DNA from: an uncultured Erysipelotrichaceae bacterium
Lineage (GTDB): Bacteria; Bacillota_I; Bacilli_A; Erysipelotrichales; Coprobacillaceae
Reading direction: 5' to 3'
Assembly: GCA_900538465.1 (NCBI GenBank)
Contig: UPXV01000014.1
Coordinates: 1-57,903 of the forward strand
DNA: 57,903 nt
The notes beneath the pieces were generated by a model, which was not told where the DNA came from, did not search any database, and saw only the letters and a list, made by a program, of their open reading frames with translations. This document shows, in pieces, positions 50,373 through 57,903 of this stretch. The position numbers and the translations under genes are program-made. Each line of letters opens with the position of its first letter. Position 1 is the first letter of the stretch.

Positions 50373-50390
50373 GTAAGTAAACCGGTAAAC
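50373..50390. promoter_or_regulatory. LacI-type operator at the PTS transcription start
   Basis: GTAAGTAAACCGGTAAAC contains the same AGTAAACCGG core as the sites in the leftward promoter and leader and lies where transcription should begin. Likely bound by the LacI protein encoded at 56791-57795. Confidence 0.65.
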
Positions 50391-50410
50391 AAGAAAAACA
50401 GGAGGGAACC

Positions 50411-50833
50411 ATGAATATACTTATTGTATCTCACCATGGTGTTGCAAGTGGTATGCAACAGGCAGCACAAATGATTGTTGGTGATGTTAGTAAAATCCAT
50501 GTTATTGAATTAACCGAAGAAGGCGTGGATGTCTTTGCTAATAAGTTAGAAACATATTTAAAAGAATGGTTATCAGAAAACACAGGTATTGTTTTAGCAG
50601 ATTTAAAAGGTGGAACACCTTTTAATCAAGCAGAATTGATTTTATCAAGATTAGGTTTAAAAAATAAGGCAAAGGTTATTGCGGGTGTTAATTTACCTTT
50701 GATCTTAGAACTTTTATTTAAAGATATTGATATCAACAACATTGATGAATTAAGAGAAGTTGTTGAATCTAACAGATTAAATATTGATTGTATGGATTTA
50801 TATAGTCAAAATAATGAAGATGAAGACGAATAG
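50411..50833 (+). CDS. PTS EIIA component, mannose family
   Basis: 140 aa. ILIVSHHGVASGMQQAAQMI carries the phosphorylated His near residue 9, DLKGGTPFNQAELIL is the conserved EIIA-Man segment, and VIAGVNLPLILEL completes the fold. It transfers phosphate from HPr to EIIB of the same system. First gene of the rightward arm, ribosome site AGGAGGG, 14 bases before EIIC. Confidence 0.94.
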   Translation: MNILIVSHHGVASGMQQAAQMIVGDVSKIHVIELTEEGVDVFANKLETYLKEWLSENTGIVLADLKGGTPFNQAELILSRLGLKNKAKVIAGVNLPLILELLFKDIDINNIDELREVVESNRLNIDCMDLYSQNNEDEDE

Positions 50834-50847
50834 GGAGGATTTATTGT

Positions 50848-51627
50848 ATGACAATTCAATGGTGGCAAATTGCTTTATTAACAATTTATGCTGGATTTTC
50901 ATTCTATGATGGAAATAATACAACTTTTGGAACAGTGAAGCCAACAATGGCAGGGTTCTTTGCAGGTTTAATTTTAGGTGATGTGAAAACAGGTTTAATT
51001 GTTGGTGGAACATTAAACTTATTAGTATTAGGTGTTGGAAACTTTGGTGGAGCATCTATTCCAGATTATATGACAGGAGCATTATTAGGAACTGCTTTTG
51101 CAATTGAAAGTGGAAAAGGTGCAGAATTTGGAGTAACATTGGCTATTCCAATTGGATTATTAATGATTCAATTAGATGTTTTAGCAAGATTCTCAAATAC
51201 TTTCTTCCAACATAAAGCAGAAGCTTATGTTGAAAAAGGTGATTTTGATAAAGCAGGTTTAATGAACTTATTAGGATTAATTCCTCAATCTTTATCAAGA
51301 ATGTTACCAGTTTTCTTAGCATTGGTATTTGGTTCAGTGTTTGTTCAAGGTGTTGTTGATCATATGCCAGTATGGTTGATGAGTGGATTAAAAACAGCAG
51401 GTGGTATTTTACCAGCTTTAGGTATTGCAATTTTATTAAGATATTTACCAGTTGCTAAAAATATTACATTCTTAATTGTTGGATTTGTATTAGCTGCTTA
51501 TTTAAATGTACCAGTATTTGGTGTTGCATTAGTAGGTTTAGCTATGGCTATTTATGTTTTCCAATCAGAAGATAATGAACAAGCATCTATCAATAATACA
51601 AATGTTGGAGGTATGGGTGATGAGTAA
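50848..51627 (+). CDS. PTS EIIC component, mannose family (AgaW-like)
   Basis: 259 aa, about seven to eight membrane helices. Family signatures: QIALLTIYAGFSFYDGNN, GLILGDVKTGLIVGGTLNL and the Gly-rich GVGNFGGASIPDYMTGALLG. With EIID it forms the membrane channel of the mannose-family permease. Ends with GGMGDE; its last eight bases overlap the EIID start. The set resembles the streptococcal PTS that imports unsaturated glycosaminoglycan disaccharides. Confidence 0.94.
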   Translation: MTIQWWQIALLTIYAGFSFYDGNNTTFGTVKPTMAGFFAGLILGDVKTGLIVGGTLNLLVLGVGNFGGASIPDYMTGALLGTAFAIESGKGAEFGVTLAIPIGLLMIQLDVLARFSNTFFQHKAEAYVEKGDFDKAGLMNLLGLIPQSLSRMLPVFLALVFGSVFVQGVVDHMPVWLMSGLKTAGGILPALGIAILLRYLPVAKNITFLIVGFVLAAYLNVPVFGVALVGLAMAIYVFQSEDNEQASINNTNVGGMGDE

Positions 51628-52414
51628 ATTACAATTGAGTAAAGAAACAAATAAAGTCTTTTGGAGATGGTATTTCTTAGGTGGTGCCGGATGGAACTAT
51701 GAAAAAATGCAAGGTCTTGGATACTATTTCTCAACTTTACCATTAATTAAAAAATTATATAAAAATGAAGATGATTTAAAGAAAGCAGCTCAAGTTGAAA
51801 TGCAATTCTTTAATACAAATAATACAATGGCACCAATTGTTTTAGGATTGGATTGTGCATTACAAGAAGAAAAAGGAATTGAATCTGTTGAAACTTTAGC
51901 TTCTTTAAAAACAGGGATGATGGGTCCTTTAGCTGGAATTGGTGATACTTTATTCCACGTTATTCCATCAACAATTATTGGATCTTTAGCTTCATATATG
52001 GCTTTAGAAGGAAATCCAATGGCATTAATTTTATGGATTGCGTTTGGATTCTTACGTTTAGGTTTCATGAAATCATTCTTTAAAATGGGATATCGTGAAG
52101 GAGCTAAAGTCGTTGGAGAATTAGGAAATAAATTAAAGAAAATTACAAAAGCGGCTAATGTTTTAGGGATTACAGTTATTGGAGCTTTGATTCCTTCAGT
52201 TGTTAATGCAAAATTTGCATATACATTTACTCAAGGTGAAGTTTCTATTGCAGTTCAAGAATTAGCTGATAAGATTATGCCTTCACTTGCTCCTTGTTTG
52301 GTGGTATTATTAACATACTGGTTATTAGGTAGAAAGAAAATGAATTCAACAAGAGTGACTTTATTATTAGTTGTTTTAGGAATTTTAACTTTCAACTTAA
52401 AAATCTTTGGATAG
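51620..52414 (+). CDS. PTS EIID component, mannose family (AgaD-like)
   Basis: 264 aa. N-terminal cytosolic segment MSKLQLSKETNKVFWRWYF, EIID signature GGAGWNYEKMQGLGYYFSTL and MMGPLAGIGDTLFHVIPST, then membrane helices to the C terminus. ATG 51620 is chosen because GGAGGT (51606-51611) lies eight bases upstream and it overlaps the EIIC stop; the longer in-frame start at 51554 would lie well inside EIIC. Partner of EIIC in sugar translocation. Confidence 0.94.
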   Translation: MSKLQLSKETNKVFWRWYFLGGAGWNYEKMQGLGYYFSTLPLIKKLYKNEDDLKKAAQVEMQFFNTNNTMAPIVLGLDCALQEEKGIESVETLASLKTGMMGPLAGIGDTLFHVIPSTIIGSLASYMALEGNPMALILWIAFGFLRLGFMKSFFKMGYREGAKVVGELGNKLKKITKAANVLGITVIGALIPSVVNAKFAYTFTQGEVSIAVQELADKIMPSLAPCLVVLLTYWLLGRKKMNSTRVTLLLVVLGILTFNLKIFG

Positions 52415-52428
52415 AAGGAGGATAACAA

Positions 52429-52905
52429 ATGGAAGGATTTGTACACATTAGAATTGATGATCGTTTGATTCATGGTCAAGTTGCAACACGTTGGGCAACA
52501 GGTTTAAAAGTCAACCGTATTATGATTATTGATGATCAAGTCGCAGTCAATGAAACAGAAAAATCAGTTTTAAGAATGGCTGCACCAGCTGGAGTCAATA
52601 CATCCATTTTACAATTTGATAAAGCTGTCGCAAATATTAAAAATGGAAACTATGCTGGTCAAAGAGTCATGTTAGTTGTGAAATCACCAGTCATTTTAGT
52701 CAAAATGATGGAAGCAGGAATTCGATTATTACCAGTGAACGTTGGAAATATGTCTAACCGTCCAGGGACAACTCAATATAAAAAGTCAGTGAGTATGACA
52801 GATGAAGAAAAAGCAGCTGTTGAAAAATTACTTCAAGCAGGAATTAAAGTCACTGCTCAAATGGTTCCTGATGAACCAGATGTCAGCATTGAAAATTTCT
52901 TTTAA
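52429..52905 (+). CDS. PTS EIIB component, mannose family (AgaV-like)
   Basis: 158 aa. IRIDDRLIHGQVATRWA contains the phosphorylated His15, and VGNMSNRPGTTQYKKSVSMT is the conserved later segment. It phosphorylates the incoming disaccharide at the membrane. Ribosome site AGGAGG, 14 bases after EIID. A short inverted repeat around 52910-52945 (AAAGGCA ... TGCCTTT) sits between this gene and GH88 and could modulate expression. Confidence 0.94.
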   Translation: MEGFVHIRIDDRLIHGQVATRWATGLKVNRIMIIDDQVAVNETEKSVLRMAAPAGVNTSILQFDKAVANIKNGNYAGQRVMLVVKSPVILVKMMEAGIRLLPVNVGNMSNRPGTTQYKKSVSMTDEEKAAVEKLLQAGIKVTAQMVPDEPDVSIENFF

Positions 52906-52958
52906 ACAATGAAAGGCATTCATGAAAATGATTGCCTTTTTCAAAAGGAGATAAGAAA

Positions 52959-54119
52959 ATGAATGAGAAAATAATACAAGAATATATAAAACTTGGTCAA
53001 AATGTAGATCAAGTATTCTTAAAACAAGAAATGGATTGGATATGTGAAAAGCTATTAAAAAATATTGATAGATTTCAAGAAAACTTTCCATCAGCTTGTA
53101 CAACCAATCACATTTATCGTATTAAAGCTAATGATGATTGGACAAATGGTTTTTGGACAGGAATGTTATGGATGGCATATCAATATACAAAAAATGAAGT
53201 TTTTTATGATATTGTTATGAAAAATATCAAAAGTTTTCAACAAAGATTAGCTGACCATTTTGTTTTAGATCACCATGATATTGGATTTTTGTATAGTCCA
53301 TCCATTGTAATGGTTTATCGTGATACACAAGACAAAAGTCTTGAAAAGATCATTGTTGAGGCAGCAGACAAATTATTAAATAGATTCCAAGAAAAAGGAC
53401 AATTTATTCAAGCGTGGGGACAACTTGGAAATCCTCAAGAATATCGTTTAATTATTGATTCACTCCTTAATTTGCCATTATTATATGAAGCAAGCAAAAT
53501 TACGAATAATCCTCTTTATGCACATAAAGCCGATGCTCATTATCAACAAGTCATCAATCATATTATTCGATCAGATTATTCAACATATCATACTTTCTAT
53601 TTTGACGTTGAAACTGGAAAACCTGATCATGGGGCAACACATCAAGGTTTTAGTGATCAATCTTGTTGGGCAAGAGGACAGGCTTGGGCAATTTTGGGGA
53701 TTCCACTCCATGAAAGAATCACTCAACAAAAAAATGATGAGAATAAATGGACACATGTTTTTGAATATTTTATTGATAAAATACCTCAGGATTTAGTTCC
53801 TTATTGGGATTTGTGTTTTGATGATACGAGTCATGAACCTAAAGACAGTTCAGCTCTTGCAATTGTGGCTTGTGGATTGATGGAAGCTCAAAAAGTTGGA
53901 TATCGTCAGGATGCACAAATGATTGCAAAGGGAATGATTGGAGCACTTTCTCAAACATATACATCTTCAAAGTATAAAGATGTAGAAGGATTATTGATGC
54001 ATGGAGTTTATGCATATAGTGAAAATAAAGGCGTTGATGAAGAAAATCTATGGGGAGATTATTTTTACATGGAAGCTCTTTATCGTTTATTGAATCCTGA
54101 ATGGAAAACATGTTGGTAG
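52959..54119 (+). CDS. ugl: Unsaturated glucuronyl hydrolase, GH88
   Basis: About 386 aa (alpha/alpha)6-barrel enzyme that hydrates the double bond of 4,5-unsaturated uronyl disaccharides and so releases the uronate. Conserved NDDWTNGFWTGMLWMAYQ, the HHDIGFLYSPS Asp (about 107) and LIIDSLLNLPLLYEAS Asp (about 171) correspond to the known catalytic Asp pair; WARGQAWAI and DSSALAIVACGL follow. There is no signal peptide, so it acts in the cytosol on PTS-imported phosphodisaccharide. ATG 52959 follows AAAAGGAGAT. The GH35 gene begins nine bases after its stop. Confidence 0.93.
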   Translation: MNEKIIQEYIKLGQNVDQVFLKQEMDWICEKLLKNIDRFQENFPSACTTNHIYRIKANDDWTNGFWTGMLWMAYQYTKNEVFYDIVMKNIKSFQQRLADHFVLDHHDIGFLYSPSIVMVYRDTQDKSLEKIIVEAADKLLNRFQEKGQFIQAWGQLGNPQEYRLIIDSLLNLPLLYEASKITNNPLYAHKADAHYQQVINHIIRSDYSTYHTFYFDVETGKPDHGATHQGFSDQSCWARGQAWAILGIPLHERITQQKNDENKWTHVFEYFIDKIPQDLVPYWDLCFDDTSHEPKDSSALAIVACGLMEAQKVGYRQDAQMIAKGMIGALSQTYTSSKYKDVEGLLMHGVYAYSENKGVDEENLWGDYFYMEALYRLLNPEWKTCW

Positions 54120-54128
54120 GAGAAGAAA

Positions 54129-55898
54129 ATGAAGACATTTGAGATAAAAGATGATTTTTTAGTTGATGGGAAGCCTATTCAAATTTTATCTGGGGCTATT
54201 CATTATTTTAGAATGGTTCCAGAACATTGGTATCATAGTTTATATAATCTAAAAGCATTAGGTTTTAATACCGTAGAAACATATATTCCTTGGAATCTTC
54301 ATGAACCAAAAGAAGGACAATTTGAATTTGATGGGTTTAAAGATGTTGTTGCATTTATAAAACAAGCTCAAGAAATGGGACTCATGGTTATTGTTAGACC
54401 TTCTCCTTATATTTGTGCTGAATGGGAATTTGGTGGATTACCAGCATGGTTATTAAATGAAGATAATCTTAAATTGAGATGTAATGATTCTAAATATTTA
54501 GAAAAAGTCAGACATTATTATGAAGTTTTATTACCATTATTAACACCATTGCAATATACTCAAGGTGGACCAATTATTATGATGCAGGTTGAAAATGAGT
54601 ATGGTTCTTTTTCAAATGATAAGACTTATCTAAGAAAATTAAAAGACATGATGATAAATTTAGGTGTGGAAGTTCCTTTATTTACATCTGATGGATCTTG
54701 GAAACAAGCGTTACAATCTGGTAGTCTGATAGATGATGATGTTCTTGTCACAGCAAATTTTGGATCACGTTCAAATGAAAATTTAGATGTTTTAGAAGAT
54801 TTTATGTATGAACATAAAAAGAATTGGCCACTTATGTCAATGGAATTTTGGGATGGTTGGTTTAATCGCTGGGGCGAAGACATCATCACAAGAGATGCGA
54901 AGGATTTAGCAGATTGTGTTAAAGAATTATTAATGCGTGCAAGTATAAATTTATATATGTTTCATGGTGGCACAAACTTTGGATTTATGAATGGATGTTC
55001 TGCTCGTCAACAAAGAGATTTACCACAAGTGACATCTTATGATTATGATGCTTTATTAACAGAAGCAGGGGCTCCTACTGAAAAATACTATCAAGTTCAA
55101 AAAGTGATTAAAGAATTATTTCCACATATCAAACAACAAGAACCACTTATTCGTCAAAAACATGCTTATGGAAAAATTCCACAAACAAGATGTGTTTCAT
55201 TGTTTCATACGCTTGATAGTTTATCAAATTGTCAAGAAAGTGTTTTTCCTAAGACAATGGAACAGTTAGGTGAAGGATATGGATATGTTCTATATAAAAC
55301 AGAAGTCAAAGGATTCCATCAAGAAGAAAAAGTCAAAGTTATGGAGGCAAGTGATCGCATCCAAGTCTATAAAGATCAACAACATATCATCACACAATAT
55401 CAAGAAGAAATTGGGGAAGAATTCCAAATCCACTTTGAAACAAAGAATGAACTTTCTATTTTGGTAGAGAATATGGGGCGTGTCAATTATGGTTATAAAT
55501 TATTGGCTCCAACGCAAAAAAAGGGGATTCGTTCTGGTGTCATGGTAGATATGCATTTTGAAACAAATTGGAAACAATATGCATTACCATTAAATAATAT
55601 TGATGATATTGATTTTGATCAACCCTGGCAAGAAAACACACCAGCTTTTTATGAATTTGAATTAGAAGTTGATGAATGTATAGATACTTTTATTGATTGT
55701 CATCAATTGGGTAAAGGTGTTATCTTTATTAATGGATTTAATTTAGGAAGATATTGGTCTAAAGGACCTATTGAATATTTATATTTACCTGGTCCATTAC
55801 TTCAAAAAGGGAAAAATAAAATTGTAGTTTTTGAAACAGAAGGAATTTGTATCAATGAATTAGAGTTGATTGATCATCCTATTTATAAGAAAGACTAA
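54129..55898 (+). CDS. GH35 beta-galactosidase
   Basis: 589 aa. The GH35 barrel (about 1-330) shows ILSGAIHYFRMVPEHW, NTVETYIPWNLHEP, acid/base Glu157 in MMQVENEYGSF and nucleophile Glu239 in SMEFWDGWFNRWG. C-terminal jelly-roll beta domains (about 390-589) end with FINGFNLGRYWSKGP. No signal peptide: cytosolic. GH35 removes terminal beta-galactose, often beta-1,3. Its place directly after GH88 in a glycosaminoglycan-type PTS operon is unusual and hints at galactose-containing unsaturated oligosaccharides or a second substrate. Confidence 0.93.
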   Translation: MKTFEIKDDFLVDGKPIQILSGAIHYFRMVPEHWYHSLYNLKALGFNTVETYIPWNLHEPKEGQFEFDGFKDVVAFIKQAQEMGLMVIVRPSPYICAEWEFGGLPAWLLNEDNLKLRCNDSKYLEKVRHYYEVLLPLLTPLQYTQGGPIIMMQVENEYGSFSNDKTYLRKLKDMMINLGVEVPLFTSDGSWKQALQSGSLIDDDVLVTANFGSRSNENLDVLEDFMYEHKKNWPLMSMEFWDGWFNRWGEDIITRDAKDLADCVKELLMRASINLYMFHGGTNFGFMNGCSARQQRDLPQVTSYDYDALLTEAGAPTEKYYQVQKVIKELFPHIKQQEPLIRQKHAYGKIPQTRCVSLFHTLDSLSNCQESVFPKTMEQLGEGYGYVLYKTEVKGFHQEEKVKVMEASDRIQVYKDQQHIITQYQEEIGEEFQIHFETKNELSILVENMGRVNYGYKLLAPTQKKGIRSGVMVDMHFETNWKQYALPLNNIDDIDFDQPWQENTPAFYEFELEVDECIDTFIDCHQLGKGVIFINGFNLGRYWSKGPIEYLYLPGPLLQKGKNKIVVFETEGICINELELIDHPIYKKD

Positions 55899-55928
55899 TG
55901 TCTTTCTTTTTCGTAAAGGAGATAAAAA

Positions 55929-56708
55929 ATGAGAATTGAAATAAAAAATGATAAAGAAGTCAAAGCTTCTCAAGATGGAACAAATAAAATTCAACTTTTT
56001 TATAATGAAGAATATCAACAAGGAGATAAAATATGTATTTATCCAGATGAAGTCCCAGCTTATCTTCGTATTAAGATTGATGATGCTATTGAAGAAACAA
56101 TGATTTATTTAAAAGAGGGGATTTTTGAATACTATGTTCCTTTTGATCAACAAAGAAAATCGTATAGTTATAAAGCGTTCTATAATAAAAAACATCTTAT
56201 TAGAGTTACAAAATCAAGTTTAAATCAAATTCAATCATATCAAAATTTAGCTTTAAATACAGTTGATCAAGAAAATCAAAATCATGTTTTTCCTCATGCT
56301 AGCTCATCTTTAGATGATAAGTTGCAACCAGTATTTCAAGCTAAAAATATCATTGATGGATTAACTTTTAACAATGATCATGGTAGGTGGCCATATACAT
56401 CATGGAGTTATATGCAAGATCCATGTGCTTCATTAACGATTGATTTTGGTCGAAAAGTTAATGTTGAAGAAATACATATTTACTTACGAGCAGATTTTCC
56501 TCATGATAGTTATTTTAAAAAAATTTCTTTAGAATTTTCCAATGGCGTGAGAGAACAACTTGATTTGATTTCAACAAATCAGGCACAAGTTTTTAAAATA
56601 AAACAAAAAGATGTTGAAAGGATACGTTTTTACGGTTTTATTAAAAATGAAGATGAATCAAATTTTGCTGCTATTTCTCAAATAGAGGTTTATGGATACA
56701 ATCAATAA
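55929..56708 (+). CDS. Cytosolic protein with a C-terminal discoidin (F5/8 C)-like domain
   Basis: 259 aa. The N-terminal about 105 residues are beta-rich (KICIYPDEVPAYLRIKIDDA) and not recognised. From about 110, NLALNTVDQENQNHVFPHAS, then NIIDGLTFNNDHGRWPYTSW, LTIDFGRKVNVEEIHIYLR and ISQIEVYGYN follow the order of discoidin/CBM32-type sugar-binding folds. There is no signal peptide or membrane segment, so a sugar-binding-like domain works inside the cell. Thirty bases after GH35, ribosome site AAAGGAG, last structural gene of the operon. Function unknown. Confidence 0.7.
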   Translation: MRIEIKNDKEVKASQDGTNKIQLFYNEEYQQGDKICIYPDEVPAYLRIKIDDAIEETMIYLKEGIFEYYVPFDQQRKSYSYKAFYNKKHLIRVTKSSLNQIQSYQNLALNTVDQENQNHVFPHASSSLDDKLQPVFQAKNIIDGLTFNNDHGRWPYTSWSYMQDPCASLTIDFGRKVNVEEIHIYLRADFPHDSYFKKISLEFSNGVREQLDLISTNQAQVFKIKQKDVERIRFYGFIKNEDESNFAAISQIEVYGYNQ

Positions 56709-56717
56709 TGAAAGCCC

Positions 56718-56739
56718 TTTAGTAAACAGATTTACTAAA
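56718..56739. promoter_or_regulatory. Palindromic operator before the LacI gene
   Basis: TTTAGTAAA and its exact complement TTTACTAAA, four bases apart. It shares the AGTAAAC half-site with the operators at 50117-50390 and overlaps the -35 box of the LacI promoter, suggesting autoregulation. Confidence 0.65.
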
Positions 56740-56759
56740 TAGGAATCTTATGTTAAAAT
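56731..56759 (+). promoter_or_regulatory. Promoter of the LacI gene
   Basis: TTTACT, a 17-bp spacer and TAAAAT preceded by TGT (extended -10). Confidence 0.55.
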
Positions 56760-56790
56760 AGAAATGTAAAGTTTCAAAGGGGATATCAAA

Positions 56791-57795
56791 ATGAAAAAAA
56801 GTAAAGTGACAATTAAAGATATTGCTGAAATGGCAGGAACATCAAAAACTACAGTTTCTTTTTATTTGAATGGTAAAACAGAAAAAATGTCAGAAGAAAC
56901 AAAACAAAAAATTGAACAAGTGATTAAAGAAACAAATTATCGTCCGAGTATTGTTGCAAGGAGTTTAAATTCAAAGAATAGTCAATTGATAGGTGTTCTT
57001 ATTGGCGATATTACCAATTCTTTTTCCAATCAAATTGTGAAAGGGATTGAATCGGCTGCGAGTAAAGCAGGTTATCAGATTATTGTTGGGAATAGTGACT
57101 ATAATCATCAAAGAGAAGAAAAGTATGTTGAAAGAATGTTGTCAATGGGAGTAGATGGATTTATTATTCAACCAACAGCTCAATTTAGAAAAATATCAAA
57201 AAGAATAGAAGCTTTAGGTAAACCAATGGTTTTCTTTGATAGTAAATTATATGATATGAAAACCAAATGGGTGAAAACAAATAATTATGAAGCTACTTAT
57301 GATGCAACAGTCAAGTGTATTGAAAAAGGATATGAGGAATATGTTCTTGTGACTGCTGATCCTCAATTGATCAGTACAAGACTTGAAAGAACGAGTGGAT
57401 TTGTTGATGCTTTAGCTGATAATAATTTGACGCATGAAATGTTTATAGTGGAAAATGATGAAGTGAGGCCTGAAGTTATTGCTGATTTTTTAGATACACG
57501 TATTCATTTTGATAAAAAAACTTTAGTTTTTGTTCCAAATTGTTGGGCATTGCCAACTGTTTTCTTAGCGTTAAAACATCATCGTAAGAAAATGCCACAA
57601 CTTGGATTGATGGGGTTTGATAATATGGAATGGGTTAACTTTTCATCACCAAGTATTACAACGATTGTCCAACCAGCTTTTGAAGAAGGCTTAGAAGCAG
57701 CTAAAATTGTTATTGATCAAATAGAAGGGAAAAATGAAGTTCCTGGTCAACAGGTTTTAGATTGTTATGTGAATTGGAACGAATCCACATTTTAA
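56791..57795 (+). CDS. LacI/GalR-family transcriptional regulator
   Basis: 334 aa. The N-terminal DNA-binding domain (about 5-58) is canonical: TIKDIAEMAGTSKTTVSFYL with the hinge KETNYRPSIVARSL. The periplasmic-binding-protein-like effector domain follows with LIGVLIGDITNSFSNQIVKG and, at the end, LGLMGFDNMEWVNFSSPSIT. It sits at the end of the uronate PTS operon with its own promoter and operator. The AGTAAACCGG sites in the divergent promoters suggest it represses both arms. A KDG-pathway intermediate or galactose derivative is the likely inducer. Confidence 0.93.
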   Translation: MKKSKVTIKDIAEMAGTSKTTVSFYLNGKTEKMSEETKQKIEQVIKETNYRPSIVARSLNSKNSQLIGVLIGDITNSFSNQIVKGIESAASKAGYQIIVGNSDYNHQREEKYVERMLSMGVDGFIIQPTAQFRKISKRIEALGKPMVFFDSKLYDMKTKWVKTNNYEATYDATVKCIEKGYEEYVLVTADPQLISTRLERTSGFVDALADNNLTHEMFIVENDEVRPEVIADFLDTRIHFDKKTLVFVPNCWALPTVFLALKHHRKKMPQLGLMGFDNMEWVNFSSPSITTIVQPAFEEGLEAAKIVIDQIEGKNEVPGQQVLDCYVNWNESTF

Positions 57796-57826
57796 ACAAG
57801 TTTGATAGTTATCAAACTTGTTTTTT
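57795..57826 (+). terminator. Strong intrinsic terminator after the LacI gene
   Basis: 13-bp stem AACAAGTTTGATA with its complement, followed by TTTT. It begins at the last base of the stop codon. The last 77 bases of the window are A-rich, and I see no further feature there. Confidence 0.85.
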
Positions 57827-57903
57827 GTTATAGATAATAATAATTTGAAAAAAAATAAAAAAAGTTGCTTCAAAAAAAAGAAAAATGAAAAAAATCTTTG
57901 TAT

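Noticed and set aside
1..57903. CRISPR arrays, tRNA or rRNA genes, prophage or plasmid replication genes
   Set aside because: Looked for regular spaced repeats, tRNA-like arms and hallmark proteins on both strands and saw none.

Overview
The window is A+T-rich, densely coded DNA with strong AGGAGG-type ribosome sites, many ATGA/TAATG gene overlaps and consensus sigma-A promoters. Gene content is that of a saccharolytic, fermentative Firmicute: PTS permeases of two superfamilies, 6-phospho-glycosidases, LacI/IclR/BglG/ROK regulators, catabolite-response elements and a D-2-hydroxyacid dehydrogenase. The style best fits a gut Erysipelotrichales/Coprobacillaceae-like lineage. That placement is inference from style and content, not a marker-gene result. 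I see no rRNA, tRNA, CRISPR array or prophage.

Layout. 1-5 kb: the tail of an unknown gene, a PHP-domain histidinol-phosphatase, and a four-gene unit (two unknowns, an alpha/beta-hydrolase lacking its nucleophile, a GH1 glycosidase). 5-9.7 kb: a leftward ROK regulator/HAD/HAD/acetyltransferase unit interrupted by an intact IS110-superfamily (IS1111-like) element, whose 390-base noncoding end folds like a bridge RNA. 9.8-21.4 kb: preQ1-riboswitch-controlled queT, a diguanylate cyclase, an AI-2E-type exporter, two orphan genes, a MarR/FUSC divergent pair with a clear operator, Xaa-Pro aminopeptidase, XRE regulator, oligoendopeptidase F and a DUF2238 membrane protein.

21.5-31.5 kb: a catabolic island with a cellobiose-family EIIC, IclR regulator, mannonate dehydratase (UxuA), GH1, IlvD/Edd-type dehydratase, a small membrane protein, KDPG aldolase, KDG kinase and a second GH1. 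Two aldonate dehydratases converge on KDG, and neither uronate isomerase nor fructuronate reductase is present. This suggests use of aldonate- or uronate-containing beta-disaccharides. 32-40 kb: an frv-like unit with a BglG-type regulator, M42 aminopeptidase, complete lactose-family EIIA/EIIB/EIIC, Xaa-Pro dipeptidase, MalY-type C-S lyase/aminotransferase and an RDD membrane protein, but no glycosidase. 40-46.7 kb: D-2-hydroxyacid dehydrogenase, an unusual EIIB-domain fusion with an acetyltransferase, ChbG-type deacetylase, then housekeeping aroE-rdgB-trmL plus two envelope proteins.

46.8-57.8 kb: a glycosaminoglycan-type unsaturated-disaccharide locus. Leftward kduD-dhuI-kdgK-kdgA face rightward mannose-family EIIA/EIIC/EIID/EIIB, GH88 unsaturated glucuronyl hydrolase, GH35 beta-galactosidase, a cytosolic discoidin-fold protein and a LacI regulator. 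Imported phosphodisaccharide would be split by GH88. The unsaturated uronate would then pass through DhuI, KduD, KdgK and KdgA to pyruvate and glyceraldehyde-3-phosphate. Repeats of AGTAAACCGG lie in both divergent promoters, with a variant before the LacI gene, indicating one regulon. The most novel candidates are the aldonate/uronate disaccharide island, the PTS-peptidase-C-S lyase unit and the IS element with its RNA.
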